Source: Companilactobacillus baiquanensis (GTDB taxonomy: Bacteria; Bacillota; Bacilli; Lactobacillales; Lactobacillaceae). Taken from it: a stretch of 64,000 nt of DNA. The notes below the pieces were generated by a model. It saw nothing but the letters and a program-made list of their open reading frames with translations. It was not told the origin of the DNA and did no database searches. Position numbers and translations under genes: made by a program. Shown here in pieces: positions 55,107-64,000 of this stretch. The stretch lies in the NCBI RefSeq assembly GCF_003946605.1, contig NZ_RHOQ01000004.1, forward strand, positions 62,001-126,000. Direction: 5' to 3'. Each line of letters begins with the position of its first letter. Position 1 is the stretch's first letter.

Positions 55107-55913
55107 ATGATAAAGCATATTTTTTCAGATATGGATAATACTCTTTTAAATGAAATTGGTGTAGTTAGTGAGGGCAATATCAAGGCTATTAAAGATAGCA
55201 AGATTCCTTTTACATTAGTATCTGCACGCGCACCGATGGAAATGAAAGATACCATCGACAAATTAAACTTAACTAGTGCCCAAATTGCTTTTAATGGCGG
55301 ATTGATTTTTAAACCAGCAAATAACTCCATTGAAAAAATTTCCGAGCATAACCTACCTTTAAAAACGGTTGAAGAAATAATCGACCAAGTTAAGTCTAAC
55401 TTTCCTGACGTAAGTGTCAGCACTTACGATACTGACAACTGGTATTCAGAAAAAATAGACTTTGGAATTGAATATGAATCCAAAATAACTTCAATTGATC
55501 CAACTATTGTGAATTTTAAAGAACTTTTTGCAAACAAGAATGATAATTTCTTCAAAATAATGTTAATAACTCCTACCGCAAAAGAAGTTATTGATTTACA
55601 CAAGTTCATAACTAATTTGAATATTGAAAATATCTCAGTTCAACAATCCGGAAACAATTATCTAGAAGTTACAAATATTGATGCTCAAAAATCTCATGGG
55701 ATCAAATATGTTCAAAATTTAAATAAACTTGATAAGTCTGAATTGGCTGCTTTTGGCGATGGTCATAATGATATTCCGATGTTAAAGATGGTCGCAAAAC
55801 CAATTATTATGGCAAACGCTGTGGATGAAGTAAAGAAATATAGCAATTTGATCACTAAAAGTAATATTGAAGATGGAGTGGCATTTGGTATCCAAAAATT
55901 CATTGTTAATTAG
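55107..55913 (+). CDS. Cof-type HAD-IIB family phosphatase
   Basis: 268-aa HAD hydrolase, cytoplasmic, acting on sugar phosphates or similar metabolites. Motif I is FSDMDNTLL (nucleophile Asp and acid Asp), motif II SARAP, motif III Lys in the SHGIKYV stretch, motif IV FGDGHNDIPML. The C2-type cap places it in subclass IIB. ATG 55107 has GGAG 7 nt upstream; the ATG at 55095 lies in that site. Nine nt before the LacI gene, so co-transcribed under the operator. Confidence 0.9.
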   Translation: MIKHIFSDMDNTLLNEIGVVSEGNIKAIKDSKIPFTLVSARAPMEMKDTIDKLNLTSAQIAFNGGLIFKPANNSIEKISEHNLPLKTVEEIIDQVKSNFPDVSVSTYDTDNWYSEKIDFGIEYESKITSIDPTIVNFKELFANKNDNFFKIMLITPTAKEVIDLHKFITNLNIENISVQQSGNNYLEVTNIDAQKSHGIKYVQNLNKLDKSELAAFGDGHNDIPMLKMVAKPIIMANAVDEVKKYSNLITKSNIEDGVAFGIQKFIVN

Positions 55914-55922
55914 GAGGCAAAA

Positions 55923-56876
55923 ATGAATATTCATGATATTGCAAAGTTAAGCGGCTATTCTGCTGCAACTGTTTCGCGAGTTATCAACAACCGCAAGTAT
56001 GTTTCAGACGATGCCAAACTTGCTGTGCAAAAAATTATCAAAGAATACGATTATGTTCCTAATGATGTGGCAAGAGATCTTAGTAAAGGTAAAACTCATA
56101 ACATCGGCGTAGTTATGCCCTATACAAAACATCCCTACTACACTGGAATTATTAACGGTGTCATGGATGCTGCTTTTCCAGCTGGTTATCGAATTGTTTT
56201 ATTGCCTTCGATGTATGATGCTGACGTAGAGATGAATTATCTGAATCGATTACGGCGCAAAGCCTATGATGCTATTATTTTTACTTCCCACGGAGTAACT
56301 TTAGATGATTTACTTGAATATCAAAAATATGGTTCGATCGTTTGTTGTCATGATCCTGGTAATTACGATATTTCAGCTGCTTACACTGAAAGAATTGATT
56401 CATATTTAAAAGCCTTTACTTGGGCTAAAGCTCAAAACGTAAAAAAAGTGGCTATTTTATTAAGTCGTAACTTTGAATTGAGTGCCACCAGTCAATTAAC
56501 TAGAAAAGCATTTATTAAAATATTCCATCATGAACCACTTGAGTCACTTTTACGAACTGATGTAATTACATATAGCGATGGATATCGATCAGCTCAATCA
56601 TTTTATAAAAATAATGTCACACCAGATTTGATTTTTGCTAATGGCGACGACGTTGCTACTGGAGCTAGACAATTTTATTTAGATCATCATTTACCAATAC
56701 CAACATTGATCGGTCAAGAAAATCAATTATCTGGACAATTGTTAAACCTACCTACTATCGATCATAATTTTCATGAGATAGGCAGATTGGCATTTGAACT
56801 AGCAATCGGTGATGAAACTAAACAAGTATCGGTTGCTTCAAGATTCATTCTTAGAAATCAAAACGATCACAATTAA
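55923..56876 (+). CDS. LacI-family transcriptional regulator
   Basis: 317 aa. HTH MNIHDIAKLSGYSAATVSRVINNRKYVSDDAK with the hinge helix VPNDVARDLSKGKT; the remainder is a periplasmic-binding-like effector domain (GVVMPYTKHPYYTGIINGVMDAA...). It has no obvious adjacent sugar transporter. The near-palindrome in its own promoter, repeated before the EIIA-like gene, is the best candidate operator. Effector unknown. Confidence 0.92.
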   Translation: MNIHDIAKLSGYSAATVSRVINNRKYVSDDAKLAVQKIIKEYDYVPNDVARDLSKGKTHNIGVVMPYTKHPYYTGIINGVMDAAFPAGYRIVLLPSMYDADVEMNYLNRLRRKAYDAIIFTSHGVTLDDLLEYQKYGSIVCCHDPGNYDISAAYTERIDSYLKAFTWAKAQNVKKVAILLSRNFELSATSQLTRKAFIKIFHHEPLESLLRTDVITYSDGYRSAQSFYKNNVTPDLIFANGDDVATGARQFYLDHHLPIPTLIGQENQLSGQLLNLPTIDHNFHEIGRLAFELAIGDETKQVSVASRFILRNQNDHN

Positions 56877-56934
56877 AAAATCGAGTATCAGTAGAAAACC
56901 TTTGATGTAGTTTCCTAGTGATACTCGATTTTTA
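56877..56934. terminator. Bidirectional terminator between lacI-type gene and second brnQ
   Basis: AAAAATCGAGTATCA / TGATACTCGATTTTT, interrupted by an internal loop, with T-runs on both strands. Confidence 0.85.
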
Positions 56935-56935
56935 T

Positions 56936-58258
56936 TTAATTCTTCTTAAAATTCGCGATACAATATCCCAAAGCCAACCCAATAGCGGCTGGTACGACCC
57001 ATGATAATCCCATATTTGATAGAGGTAAATAATCATTCATTTTGATAAATCCAGCTACTTGTAGATTCTTTGGCATAGAAACTGCTCCAGATAAAGCTGC
57101 CGGAATAAGCGTGAATAAGGTTGTCATTCCATAGATCCAACGTGAATCACCAAATATCGGTGACAAAACTGCCAACAATATTAAAACGATTGCTAACGGA
57201 TAAATAAACATCAAAACCGGTGTGGAATATTTAATAATATTCGTTAATCCAACATTTGCAAAAACACATGGTACAATACTGGCAAAAATGATCAAAATTT
57301 TATATGAAATTCTTGGAAACATATCATGCATTGATTCCCCAAAAGCTGAAATTAGTCCAATTGCTGTTTTTAAACAAGCAATAATTACGATCAAGGCTAA
57401 AAGTACACTACCAAATGATCCAAAATAATAATTGAAGATTTGAGCCAATGTAATACCACCATTTTCAGCTCTAGCAAATTGACCTAAACTCATTGTTCCA
57501 ATGAATGCCAATAATGAATAAATTGCACCCATCAAAACTACACTGATAATTCCTGATTTAATCGTATCTTTAGCTATTTGCGTCGGTTCAGTTATTCCTA
57601 GATTTTTAATAGCTTCTACAACAATAGTTCCAAATGCTAATGATGCCAAGGCATCCATAGTGTTATAACCTTCAGTAAATCCGCTAAAAATCGGATTTTT
57701 TACATAAGCCTTATTTGCCGCAAACGAAAAACTTCCCATTGGTTTCACTAATGCAACAATGATCAGTATTCCTAATAATACTAAAAACATTGGTGTTAAC
57801 CATTTGCCAACATAGGTCATCAATTTACTAGGTTTACGCGCAAAAAACCAAGCGACTAGGAAAAAAATTACCGAAAATATAATTAATACTAATTTTTCAT
57901 TTCCATCACTTATAAAAGGTACGATCCCCATTTGAAATGAAGAAGTCGCTAAACGAGGTGTCGCAAAAAATGGACCTATCGTCAAATAAAGTAAAATTGT
58001 AAAACCATAAGCATAAGGACGATTAACTTTTTGGGCTAGCTCGAATACATTATCACTACGAGTCATCCCCATTCCGGCAACACCCAGCAATGGTAAGCCG
58101 ATTCCGGCAATCAAAAAACCAATAACAGCAAGAATAACTTTGTTCCCCGCTTGCTGACCTAAAAATACTGGAAATATTAAATTTCCAGCTCCAAAAAAAA
58201 GTCCAAATAACATTGAACCGATGAATAACAAATCACGCCACGATAATTTAGATTTCAT
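56936..58258 (-). CDS. brnQ: Branched-chain amino acid carrier BrnQ, second copy
   Basis: 440-aa LIVCS-family carrier with about 12 helices (DLLFIGSMLFGLFFGAGNLIFPVFLGQQAG, GYNTMDALASLAFGTIVVEAI, YSTPVLMFIYPLAIVLILL). Paralogue of the product at 32422-33789. ATG 58258 with AGGGGAG upstream is preferred to the frame start at 58282. No T-box precedes it, so the two carriers are likely regulated differently. Confidence 0.93.
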   Translation of the reverse strand: MKSKLSWRDLLFIGSMLFGLFFGAGNLIFPVFLGQQAGNKVILAVIGFLIAGIGLPLLGVAGMGMTRSDNVFELAQKVNRPYAYGFTILLYLTIGPFFATPRLATSSFQMGIVPFISDGNEKLVLIIFSVIFFLVAWFFARKPSKLMTYVGKWLTPMFLVLLGILIIVALVKPMGSFSFAANKAYVKNPIFSGFTEGYNTMDALASLAFGTIVVEAIKNLGITEPTQIAKDTIKSGIISVVLMGAIYSLLAFIGTMSLGQFARAENGGITLAQIFNYYFGSFGSVLLALIVIIACLKTAIGLISAFGESMHDMFPRISYKILIIFASIVPCVFANVGLTNIIKYSTPVLMFIYPLAIVLILLAVLSPIFGDSRWIYGMTTLFTLIPAALSGAVSMPKNLQVAGFIKMNDYLPLSNMGLSWVVPAAIGLALGYCIANFKKN

Positions 58259-58411
58259 TTTACAAACTCCCCTAGATAGCACTATTACAAAGATACCAAT
58301 TTTTCAAAACTTAATACAGTTTTTTTGGATAATTAGTATTCTGCAAAACATCAAACTTTGCTAATAGTTTTAAATGACCTAAAATAGAAATTAATTCTGG
58401 GAGATGATGGA

Positions 58412-58966
58412 ATGAAACAAGTTGGAACCATTCCTCTTGAAACAAAACGTCTGATACTTAGACGTTTAACGATCGAGGACTCTGAAGATATGTTCAATAA
58501 CTGGGCAAGTGACTATAAAGTTACTAAATATTTAAGTTGGAGAACCTATAAATCAGTGGAAACTGCTAAAGATTTTTTAATTCAAAAGGAAAAAGATTAT
58601 CTTAGTCCCTCAACATATGACTGGGGGATCGTGATTAAAGATACCAATGAATTAATTGGCACCATATCAGTCGTAAATATTGAGGAGAAGACTTATACAA
58701 TGGAAATCGGCTATTGTATTGGATCAAAGTGGTGGGGTAACGGTTATACCCCTGAAGCTTTGGAACGTATAATTGAATTTCTCTTTGAAATGACTGATGT
58801 TAACCGCATTGAAGCTAAGCATGACGATAATAATCATAACTCCGGACGAGTAATGACGAAATGTCACATGAGATTTGAGGGAATCTTGCGCGACAAAGGG
58901 TTAAATAATAATGGTGTCTGTGATGAAGCTTGTCATTCTATTTTACGTCGTGAATACGATTATTGA
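58412..58966 (+). CDS. GNAT-family N-acetyltransferase (RimJ/RimL type)
   Basis: 184 aa. ETKRLILRRLTIEDSEDMFNNWASDYKVTKYLSW is the typical RimJ/RimL-like start; the acetyl-CoA site is in YCIGSKWWGNGYTPEALERIIEF, followed by RIEAKHDDNNHNSGRVMTKCHMRFEG. Members acetylate ribosomal protein N termini or small molecules; the substrate is not predictable. RBS GGGAG, 8 nt or more before the ATG. Convergent with prfC across repeat C3. Confidence 0.88.
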   Translation: MKQVGTIPLETKRLILRRLTIEDSEDMFNNWASDYKVTKYLSWRTYKSVETAKDFLIQKEKDYLSPSTYDWGIVIKDTNELIGTISVVNIEEKTYTMEIGYCIGSKWWGNGYTPEALERIIEFLFEMTDVNRIEAKHDDNNHNSGRVMTKCHMRFEGILRDKGLNNNGVCDEACHSILRREYDY

Positions 58967-58995
58967 TTTATTTCTTTCTGTCTAAACCAAAAAAA

Positions 58996-59139
58996 GAGTC
59001 TTGGACAAAACTATTTTGTCTCGAAATATGCAGCATAAACGTGGAACAAAACATAGCTTTTTCCGCTTAAAATGAAAAGATCCAGTAATCTAAAATCAGA
59101 TTACTGGATCTTTTCGCCTTAATGCTCGAAAAACGTCTT
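58996..59139 (+). repeat. Structured repeat family C, copy C3 (about 144 bp)
   Basis: AGTCTTGGACAAAACTATTT, TTGTCTCGAAATATGCAGC, ACGTGGAACAAAACATAGC, TTTTTCCGC, then a perfect 18-bp hairpin (59074-59091 / 59098-59115), then TTAATGCTCGAAAAACG. It reaches the prfC stop codon. The hairpin has lost and regained pairs relative to C2. Confidence 0.87.
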
Positions 59140-60717
59140 CTACAACTTAGAAGTTAACTTAACATCTGGATATTTATTAACAAACCAATTCTCAGCAAAT
59201 CTATTTTCAAACAAGAATAATGGCTTGTCATCTAAGTCTTTCACTAGCATATTTCTAGTAGATGACATTGCTGGATCTAGTTGTTCTGGATCGATCCAGC
59301 GGGCGGTTCTAGAACCGATTGGTTTCATAATAACATCACAGTTATATTCATTTTTCATTCTAAATTGGAAAACTTCAAACTGCAATTGACCAACGGCACC
59401 TAAGATATAATCATTAGTCGTATAAGTTCTATACAACTGAACAGCACCTTCTTGAACAAGCTGTTGCATTCCCTTGTGGAAAGATTTTTGCTTCATAACA
59501 TTTTTAGCTTGAACTTCCATGAACATTTCTGGTGTAAATTGTGGAAGATCTTCAAATTGAATCGACTTCTTACCGGTATAAATGGTATCGCCAATTTGGA
59601 AATTACCAGTATCGTACAGTCCAACAATATCACCGGCAACGGCAGTCTTAACTTGTTCTCTTTGATCAGACATAAATTCAGTGGCGTTATTTAAACGCAT
59701 GACTTTACCAGTTCTTTGCAAGGTAACATCCATACCCTTTTCAAATTCACCTGAACAAATACGCACAAAAGCAATTCTATCACGATGATTAGGATTCATA
59801 TTAGCTTGAATTTTGAAGACAAAAGCTGAAAATTCAGGATCATCAGGCTTAACTACTTCATCACTATTTTGCATTTTATGTTCTGCTGGAGCTGGTGCCA
59901 TATCTAAGAAGGTATCCAAAAATGTTTGAACACCAAAATTAGTTAGTGCTGAACCAAAGAAGACTGGTGTTTGATCACCTTTTTTGATTTTTTCAAGGTC
60001 GAAACTATTCCCAGCTTCTTTGATCAAATCTACTTCACCAACAGCTTGTTCATAAACTCCTTCGCCTTCTAATTCTTCATTTCCAGCAGGAAGTTTTCCA
60101 TTAGTTAATGGAAGGTAGCGGTCATCGCCTTCTTTACGATAAAGTTCAATGCGTTCATTAGCAATATCGTACAAGCCCTTTAATTCCTTACCCATACCGA
60201 TCGGCCAATTCATAGCACAGCCTTCGATATTAAGCAATTCTTCAAGTTCAGCGATTAAATCAAGCGGATCACGACCATCTCGATCTAGTTTGTTCATAAA
60301 TGTAAAAATAGGAATACCACGTTTTTTAACAACTTTAAATAACTTCTTTGTTTGTGGCTCAATACCCTTAGCAGAGTCAATAACCATGACAGCCGCATCG
60401 ACCGCCATCAAAGTACGGTATGTATCTTCAGAGAAATCCTCATGTCCTGGAGTATCCAAGATATTAACGTCTTTATCATGATAGTGAAATTGCATAACAG
60501 AACTAGTAACTGAAATACCACGCTTCTTTTCAATTTCCATCCAGTCACTTGTCGCAAATTGACCTGATTTTTTGGCTTTAACGGTACCGGCAGAACGAAT
60601 TACCCCACCAAAATAGAGCATTTGCTCTGTTATTGTTGTCTTACCAGCATCCGGGTGAGAAATAATTGCAAATGTTCTACGCTTGTTAACTTCATTTTCT
60701 AATTGTTTTTGTTCCAT
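59140..60717 (-). CDS. prfC: Peptide chain release factor 3
   Basis: GTPase that removes RF1/RF2 from the ribosome after termination. 525 aa, full length. G1 [13 protein letters not shown], switch [19 protein letters not shown]4 [10 protein letters not shown]; the RF3 C-terminal domain follows ([21 protein letters not shown]). RBS TAGGAG. The CNNM-type gene lies 8 nt upstream on the same strand, so the two are probably co-transcribed. Confidence 0.97.
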   Translation of the reverse strand: MEQKQLENEVNKRRTFAIISHPDAGKTTITEQMLYFGGVIRSAGTVKAKKSGQFATSDWMEIEKKRGISVTSSVMQFHYHDKDVNILDTPGHEDFSEDTYRTLMAVDAAVMVIDSAKGIEPQTKKLFKVVKKRGIPIFTFMNKLDRDGRDPLDLIAELEELLNIEGCAMNWPIGMGKELKGLYDIANERIELYRKEGDDRYLPLTNGKLPAGNEELEGEGVYEQAVGEVDLIKEAGNSFDLEKIKKGDQTPVFFGSALTNFGVQTFLDTFLDMAPAPAEHKMQNSDEVVKPDDPEFSAFVFKIQANMNPNHRDRIAFVRICSGEFEKGMDVTLQRTGKVMRLNNATEFMSDQREQVKTAVAGDIVGLYDTGNFQIGDTIYTGKKSIQFEDLPQFTPEMFMEVQAKNVMKQKSFHKGMQQLVQEGAVQLYRTYTTNDYILGAVGQLQFEVFQFRMKNEYNCDVIMKPIGSRTARWIDPEQLDPAMSSTRNMLVKDLDDKPLFLFENRFAENWFVNKYPDVKLTSKL

Positions 60718-60725
60718 ATTATCTC

Positions 60726-62081
60726 CTAATAACTCTTCTTAAACATGTTGCCTGTAACTGTTTTTACTTTTTCATTTGGGATGGTTACGATGACATCCTC
60801 AATTTTTGAACCGTCCATTGTACCAGAGGTCAACTCGGTTCCATCATCCAAGGTAAATGATTTAGGATGATTGTTGTCGGGAATTTCTCCAACGTTCATA
60901 ATTAAAAATCCTGCGATGGTATCCACATCATCCACATGAATGTCTTCGTCAAACATATCATTAAAATCTTCAATTGATAAACGACCGAAAACAGAATATT
61001 TATTAGGACTGATACGTTGATAATTAGAAGTGGCTTCATCATACTCATCATCGATCTCACCAACAATTTCTTCTAATATATCTTCAATCGTTGCCAATCC
61101 AACAATTCCACCATATTCATCAACAACCATACTAATTTGTGTTTGTGTGCTACGCATCTTTAATAAGACAGCGTCAATGTTAGTTGATTCCTGAACAAAT
61201 AGAGGCTCCGTCATGATTTCATTAAAACTAATATTATCAAATCCGGACTCACGAGCCTTTTTTAAAAGATCCTTAATATGAACGATCCCAATAACTTTAT
61301 CCTTATCACCACCATAAATCGGGATTCTAGAATACGGTTGATTTAAAATGGCGTCAATATTTTCATTGATAGGATCATTTATATCGATCATGAAAGCATC
61401 AATTCGAGGAACCATGATTTCTCGAACTGTTTTATCACCAAAGCGAATGATCCCTTGTAACATCTCAAATTCGTCAGAATTTATCGTTCCACTCTGACGT
61501 GACTTTTGAATAGTTGCAAGCATTTCATTTCGACTTACTGGTTCATCTTTTTGACTAAAGTCAATTGGTGTTATCTTCATCAAGAGTTCAATCGTAATCG
61601 TCAACAACCAGACAAACGGTTTTAAAAATTTACCAAAAATAGTGATCATTGGTTCTGTAAAACTTGCCACTTGGTATGGACGATGTAATGCGATCCTTTT
61701 AGGATATAATTCACCGAATACTAGTGATATATAAGAAAGTATCACTGTAATAACAATAATAGAAACTTCTCGACTTCCCGGGAAAGTTCCGATCAAACTT
61801 TCAAATCTAGTACTTAAACTTGTTGCAGCACTAGCAGATGAAAGAAATCCTGCTAAAGTAATTGCTACTTGAATAGTTGATAAGAAACTATTCGGATTAT
61901 TGATTGCTTTTAAAACCTTAACAGCCCGACGGTTACCATTATCGGCTTTCTCCTCCACCTTCGTTTTATTAACTGAGACAATTGCCATTTCGCCAGCAGC
62001 AAAAAAGGCATTCAAAAGTGTTAGAACAACAATTAAGATCAGCTGACCTAAAAGCGTCGCTCCGGTAGGATCATCACTCAT
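60726..62081 (-). CDS. CNNM/HlyC-CorC family membrane protein (hemolysin-like)
   Basis: 451 aa. DUF21/CNNM transmembrane domain with four helices (about 10-200), a pair of CBS domains (about 215-335: [70 protein letters not shown]), and the CorC_HlyC domain at the C terminus. Relatives act in Mg2+ or Co2+ efflux; the old hemolysin name is not evidence of toxicity. ATG 62081 (GTGGA upstream) preferred to the start at 62102. Confidence 0.9.
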   Translation of the reverse strand: MSDDPTGATLLGQLILIVVLTLLNAFFAAGEMAIVSVNKTKVEEKADNGNRRAVKVLKAINNPNSFLSTIQVAITLAGFLSSASAATSLSTRFESLIGTFPGSREVSIIVITVILSYISLVFGELYPKRIALHRPYQVASFTEPMITIFGKFLKPFVWLLTITIELLMKITPIDFSQKDEPVSRNEMLATIQKSRQSGTINSDEFEMLQGIIRFGDKTVREIMVPRIDAFMIDINDPINENIDAILNQPYSRIPIYGGDKDKVIGIVHIKDLLKKARESGFDNISFNEIMTEPLFVQESTNIDAVLLKMRSTQTQISMVVDEYGGIVGLATIEDILEEIVGEIDDEYDEATSNYQRISPNKYSVFGRLSIEDFNDMFDEDIHVDDVDTIAGFLIMNVGEIPDNNHPKSFTLDDGTELTSGTMDGSKIEDVIVTIPNEKVKTVTGNMFKKSY

Positions 62082-62212
62082 TAAATTTCCACTCTCTTTC
62101 ATAAAGAACTTTAAACAAAATTGATAGAATCATTATAGCAGGTGTTAAAGTTTTCAACAATAAAGCTTTTTCATGCTAGAATTAAGGTATCAATAGATTT
62201 GAGGTACTAGAA

Positions 62213-62677
62213 ATGTCTAATAAGAAAATTGCAGTTATTTATCTTTTCTTTTTTATCATTCCATATATAGTTTGTTTAGGTGTCGTGGGTATTGCATATA
62301 ACGCCCTAGTCCTACACGCTCTAACGTGGAGAGTAATCGCTGGTGGAGTTGTCGGTGCATTTGGAATGTTTGCCGTCAAAGTTATCGCTCAACGTCCGGT
62401 TTTAATTATGTATCGATCATCAACTAAAAAGCCGCTCAAAGAATTAATAAATTTCTTTATCCTTGAACGCAAAAGAACGACTATCGGTTTAAATTTAATT
62501 GTTGATTTTCTTTTATCGATCGCAAGTATTTATATCGTTGCAAAATTAATTCCATTATCAACAATTATCGGTTCTGCAATCGGCTGGTTAGTGCTGATAC
62601 TCGTTGTGTCACTAACTTTAGCATCGTATTTAGAATTTGAATCTCTTTCCATATATTCTAGTAAAAAAGGAAAATGA
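62213..62677 (+). CDS. Hypothetical four-helix membrane protein
   Basis: 154 aa, no family recognised. Four hydrophobic segments, roughly residues 6-30, 36-60, 93-112 and 116-137, with a short basic loop (MYRSSTKKPLKEL...ERKRTT) between helices 2 and 3 and a charged tail. RBS GAGGTA precedes the ATG. It stands alone, divergent from the CNNM-type gene. Function unknown. Confidence 0.65.
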   Translation: MSNKKIAVIYLFFFIIPYIVCLGVVGIAYNALVLHALTWRVIAGGVVGAFGMFAVKVIAQRPVLIMYRSSTKKPLKELINFFILERKRTTIGLNLIVDFLLSIASIYIVAKLIPLSTIIGSAIGWLVLILVVSLTLASYLEFESLSIYSSKKGK

Positions 62678-62689
62678 GAAAAAAAACAC

Positions 62690-62718
62690 TTGACTTAGAG
62701 AAATTTTAATAATAGTCT
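62690..62718 (+). promoter_or_regulatory. Promoter of the Cys-leader/ABC transporter transcript
   Basis: TTGACT (62690-62695), 17-bp spacer, TAGTCT (62713-62718); an alternative -10 TAATAG overlaps. Confidence 0.5.
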
Positions 62719-62752
62719 TTAGACATCAAATTAATCAAGGGAGGTTTTAGAC

Positions 62753-62860
62753 ATGACAAATTTTAACAACGTAAAACAAATGCAAGCATGTTGTTGTGTA
62801 GTAATGATGCAAAATACATTACTATACTATTTCGGCATGCCTAATACCACTCTCAATTAA
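62753..62860 (+). CDS. Leader peptide with Cys-Cys-Cys run before amino-acid ABC transporter
   Basis: 35 codons with a strong RBS (AGGGAGG, 8 nt from the ATG). The peptide begins MTNFNNVKQMQACCCVVMMQ: three successive TGT codons at positions 13-15. It is followed within 25 bp by a Rho-independent terminator and then the permease gene, the layout of a translation-controlled attenuator. Cysteine (cystine) as the signal is inference from the Cys codons. Confidence 0.6.
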   Translation: MTNFNNVKQMQACCCVVMMQNTLLYYFGMPNTTLN

Positions 62861-62884
62861 TAAAACACGTAGTGTAAACAATTA

Positions 62885-62918
62885 AGGAGAGCTGACATTA
62901 GTCAGCTCTCCTTTTTTT
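62885..62918 (+). terminator. Attenuator-like terminator before the ABC permease operon
   Basis: AGGAGAGCTGAC-ATTA-GTCAGCTCTCCT, perfect 12-bp stem, and T-run, between leader ORF and permease gene. CTCTC at 62850-62854 at the leader end could pair with GAGAG of the terminator arm, but that is only 5 bp. Confidence 0.85.
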
Positions 62919-62943
62919 ATTACCTACTGGAGGGGGGAAACAA

Positions 62944-63603
62944 ATGAGTTTTGAAATTATCAAACAAAGCTTGCCAATGTTTCAACAAGGCTTTATCTTA
63001 ACGCTCTACCTATCACTGATTGGAATCGTTGGTTCAGCTATTGTTGGTATAATTTGCAGCTTAGTACAATATTTTAAGATTCCAGTTTTAGATAAAGTTC
63101 TTCAAGTCTATATCGAAATTTCTAGAAATACACCGTTGTTGATTCAGTTATTCTTCTTGTACTACGCATTTCCAGCTATGGGCATAAAAATGAGTGCACA
63201 GCTTTGTGGGATCATCGGATTGATCTTCTTGGGTGGAAGTTACATGGCAGCAGGATTCAGTGGTGGATTTAATGGAGTTAGTAAAAAACAAGTTGAGTCA
63301 GGTAAAGCAATCGGACTTAATCGTTGGCAACTAGCAAGATATGTTGTCTTTCCACAAGGATTTGCATTGAGCATCCCTGCTTTAGCCGCAAACATTATCT
63401 TTTTGATCAAGGAAACTTCGATTTTCACCGTTATTGCAATTCCGGAATTAACCAATACTGCATTGGATTTGATCGGTCTGTACTACAATTCAAATGAATA
63501 TTTATTCGTCTTAGTTGTTGCATACGCAATCATCTTAATTCCACTATCAATTATTCTGACACTTTTGGAGAGGAGGGTTCGTTATGGCACATTCGGGAAT
63601 TAA
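62944..63603 (+). CDS. Polar amino acid ABC transporter permease
   Basis: 219-aa membrane subunit of the His/Glu/cystine importer family (HisM/GlnP-type). QGFILTLYLSLIGIVGSAIVGIICSL and IEISRNTPLLIQLFFLYYAFP are the family's N-terminal hallmarks; the EAA-type loop is GVSKKQVESGKAIGLNRWQLARYVVFPQG. About five helices. RBS GGAGGGG. Overlaps the second permease gene by 20 nt. Confidence 0.92.
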   Translation: MSFEIIKQSLPMFQQGFILTLYLSLIGIVGSAIVGIICSLVQYFKIPVLDKVLQVYIEISRNTPLLIQLFFLYYAFPAMGIKMSAQLCGIIGLIFLGGSYMAAGFSGGFNGVSKKQVESGKAIGLNRWQLARYVVFPQGFALSIPALAANIIFLIKETSIFTVIAIPELTNTALDLIGLYYNSNEYLFVLVVAYAIILIPLSIILTLLERRVRYGTFGN

Positions 63604-64000
63604 CGTTTTGTTTGAGGGAACAAATCTCACACGCCTATTGTTAGGAATGTGGACCACTTTTAAAATTGCTGCTGTAGCAATTATTATTGGTTTGATTATC
63701 GGCGTTATTTTAGGAATACTGCGAACTTTCCACAATCCAATTTTAAGATTTATTTTAAGAATATATCTTGAATTTTTCAGAATCGTTCCAACAGTAGTTT
63801 TATTATTCTTATTCTATTATATTTTGCCAAGGCAAATGAATCTCCATATGCCAGGTACTCAAGTGGCAACACTTGTCTTTGCTTTATGGGTCGCAGCAGA
63901 AATGAGTGATATTGTCCGTGGAGCTTTAATTTCTGTCCCGATCCATCAAAAAGAATCTGGCTTAGCCATCGGTCTAAATAGATTCCAACTTTACCGCTAC
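63584..64000 (+). CDS. Polar amino acid ABC transporter permease, second subunit (3' end outside window)
   Basis: First 139 residues of a paralogous permease: GMWTTFKIAAVAIIIGLIIGVILGILRTF, YLEFFRIVPTVVLLFLFYYILP, and the EAA loop RGALISVPIHQKESGLAIGLNRFQLYRY at the window edge. RBS GAGGAGGG precedes ATG 63584. The ATPase and binding protein presumably follow outside the window; they would help define the substrate. Confidence 0.92.
   Translation, partial: MAHSGINVLFEGTNLTRLLLGMWTTFKIAAVAIIIGLIIGVILGILRTFHNPILRFILRIYLEFFRIVPTVVLLFLFYYILPRQMNLHMPGTQVATLVFALWVAAEMSDIVRGALISVPIHQKESGLAIGLNRFQLYRY

Noticed and set aside
60726..62081. Hemolysin annotation
   Set aside because: The DUF21-CBS-CorC architecture is that of ion-transport proteins; no cytolysin features.

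Overview
The window is low-GC Firmicute chromosome. Gene content and style point to Lactobacillaceae: WxL and LPxTG surface proteins, HPr/EI, MecA/Spx/ClpE, T-box leaders, cre and CIRCE sites. I favour the genus Companilactobacillus, but that is inference from gene content, not a search. I see no rRNA, tRNA, transposase, prophage or CRISPR array.

Layout. 0-4 kb: rluA-type synthase (cut by the window edge), nadK and the small alarmone synthetase relQ, divergent from spxH; then coiA. 4-6.7 kb: a methionine-type T-box, a 13-codon leader ORF, metQ, luxS and an SDR gene. 6.8-11.3 kb: a five-gene NEAT/heme-uptake operon whose promoter spacer is a perfect cre site. 11.6-16.9 kb: mecA, a BspA-repeat/WxL surface protein, spx, a metallo-hydrolase and an unknown gene. 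16.9-21.4 kb: a Bce-type peptide-resistance module (permease and ATPase divergent from response regulator and kinase). 21.5-23.6 kb: a two-gene accessory cassette (MmcB-like nuclease fold plus sce7725-family protein) ending in structured repeats. 23.6-26.1 kb: copY-copB with two cop boxes. 26.3-31.2 kb: two large surface proteins. 31.2-34.2 kb: antiporter, and brnQ behind a T-box. 34.3-38.8 kb: ptsHI and, divergently, clpE with a CIRCE element. 39-45 kb: MucBP protein, AEC carrier, EIIA-like protein lacking its histidine, TetR regulator and YhgE/Pip protein. 45.4-55 kb: relP, a complete ten-gene histidine operon behind a T-box, and hisJ. 55-58.3 kb: HAD phosphatase, LacI regulator, second brnQ. 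58.4-64 kb: GNAT, prfC, CNNM-type protein, a small membrane protein, a Cys-Cys-Cys leader ORF with attenuator-like terminator, and an amino-acid ABC transporter cut by the window end.

The least explained content is intergenic. Three families of structured repeats occur here. Family B (about 170 bp, 3 copies) appears to fold as one long closing helix enclosing three hairpins. Family A (about 110 bp, 3 full copies plus one shortened) and family C (about 100-160 bp, 3 copies) are simpler hairpin elements. In all three the arm sequences differ between copies while the two arms still pair, so base pairing rather than sequence is being kept. Other leads: two short ORFs with strong ribosome-binding sites between T-box terminators and their transporter genes, the triple-Cys leader before the ABC transporter, and a nearly identical promoter-operator joining the LacI operon to the histidine-less EIIA gene.
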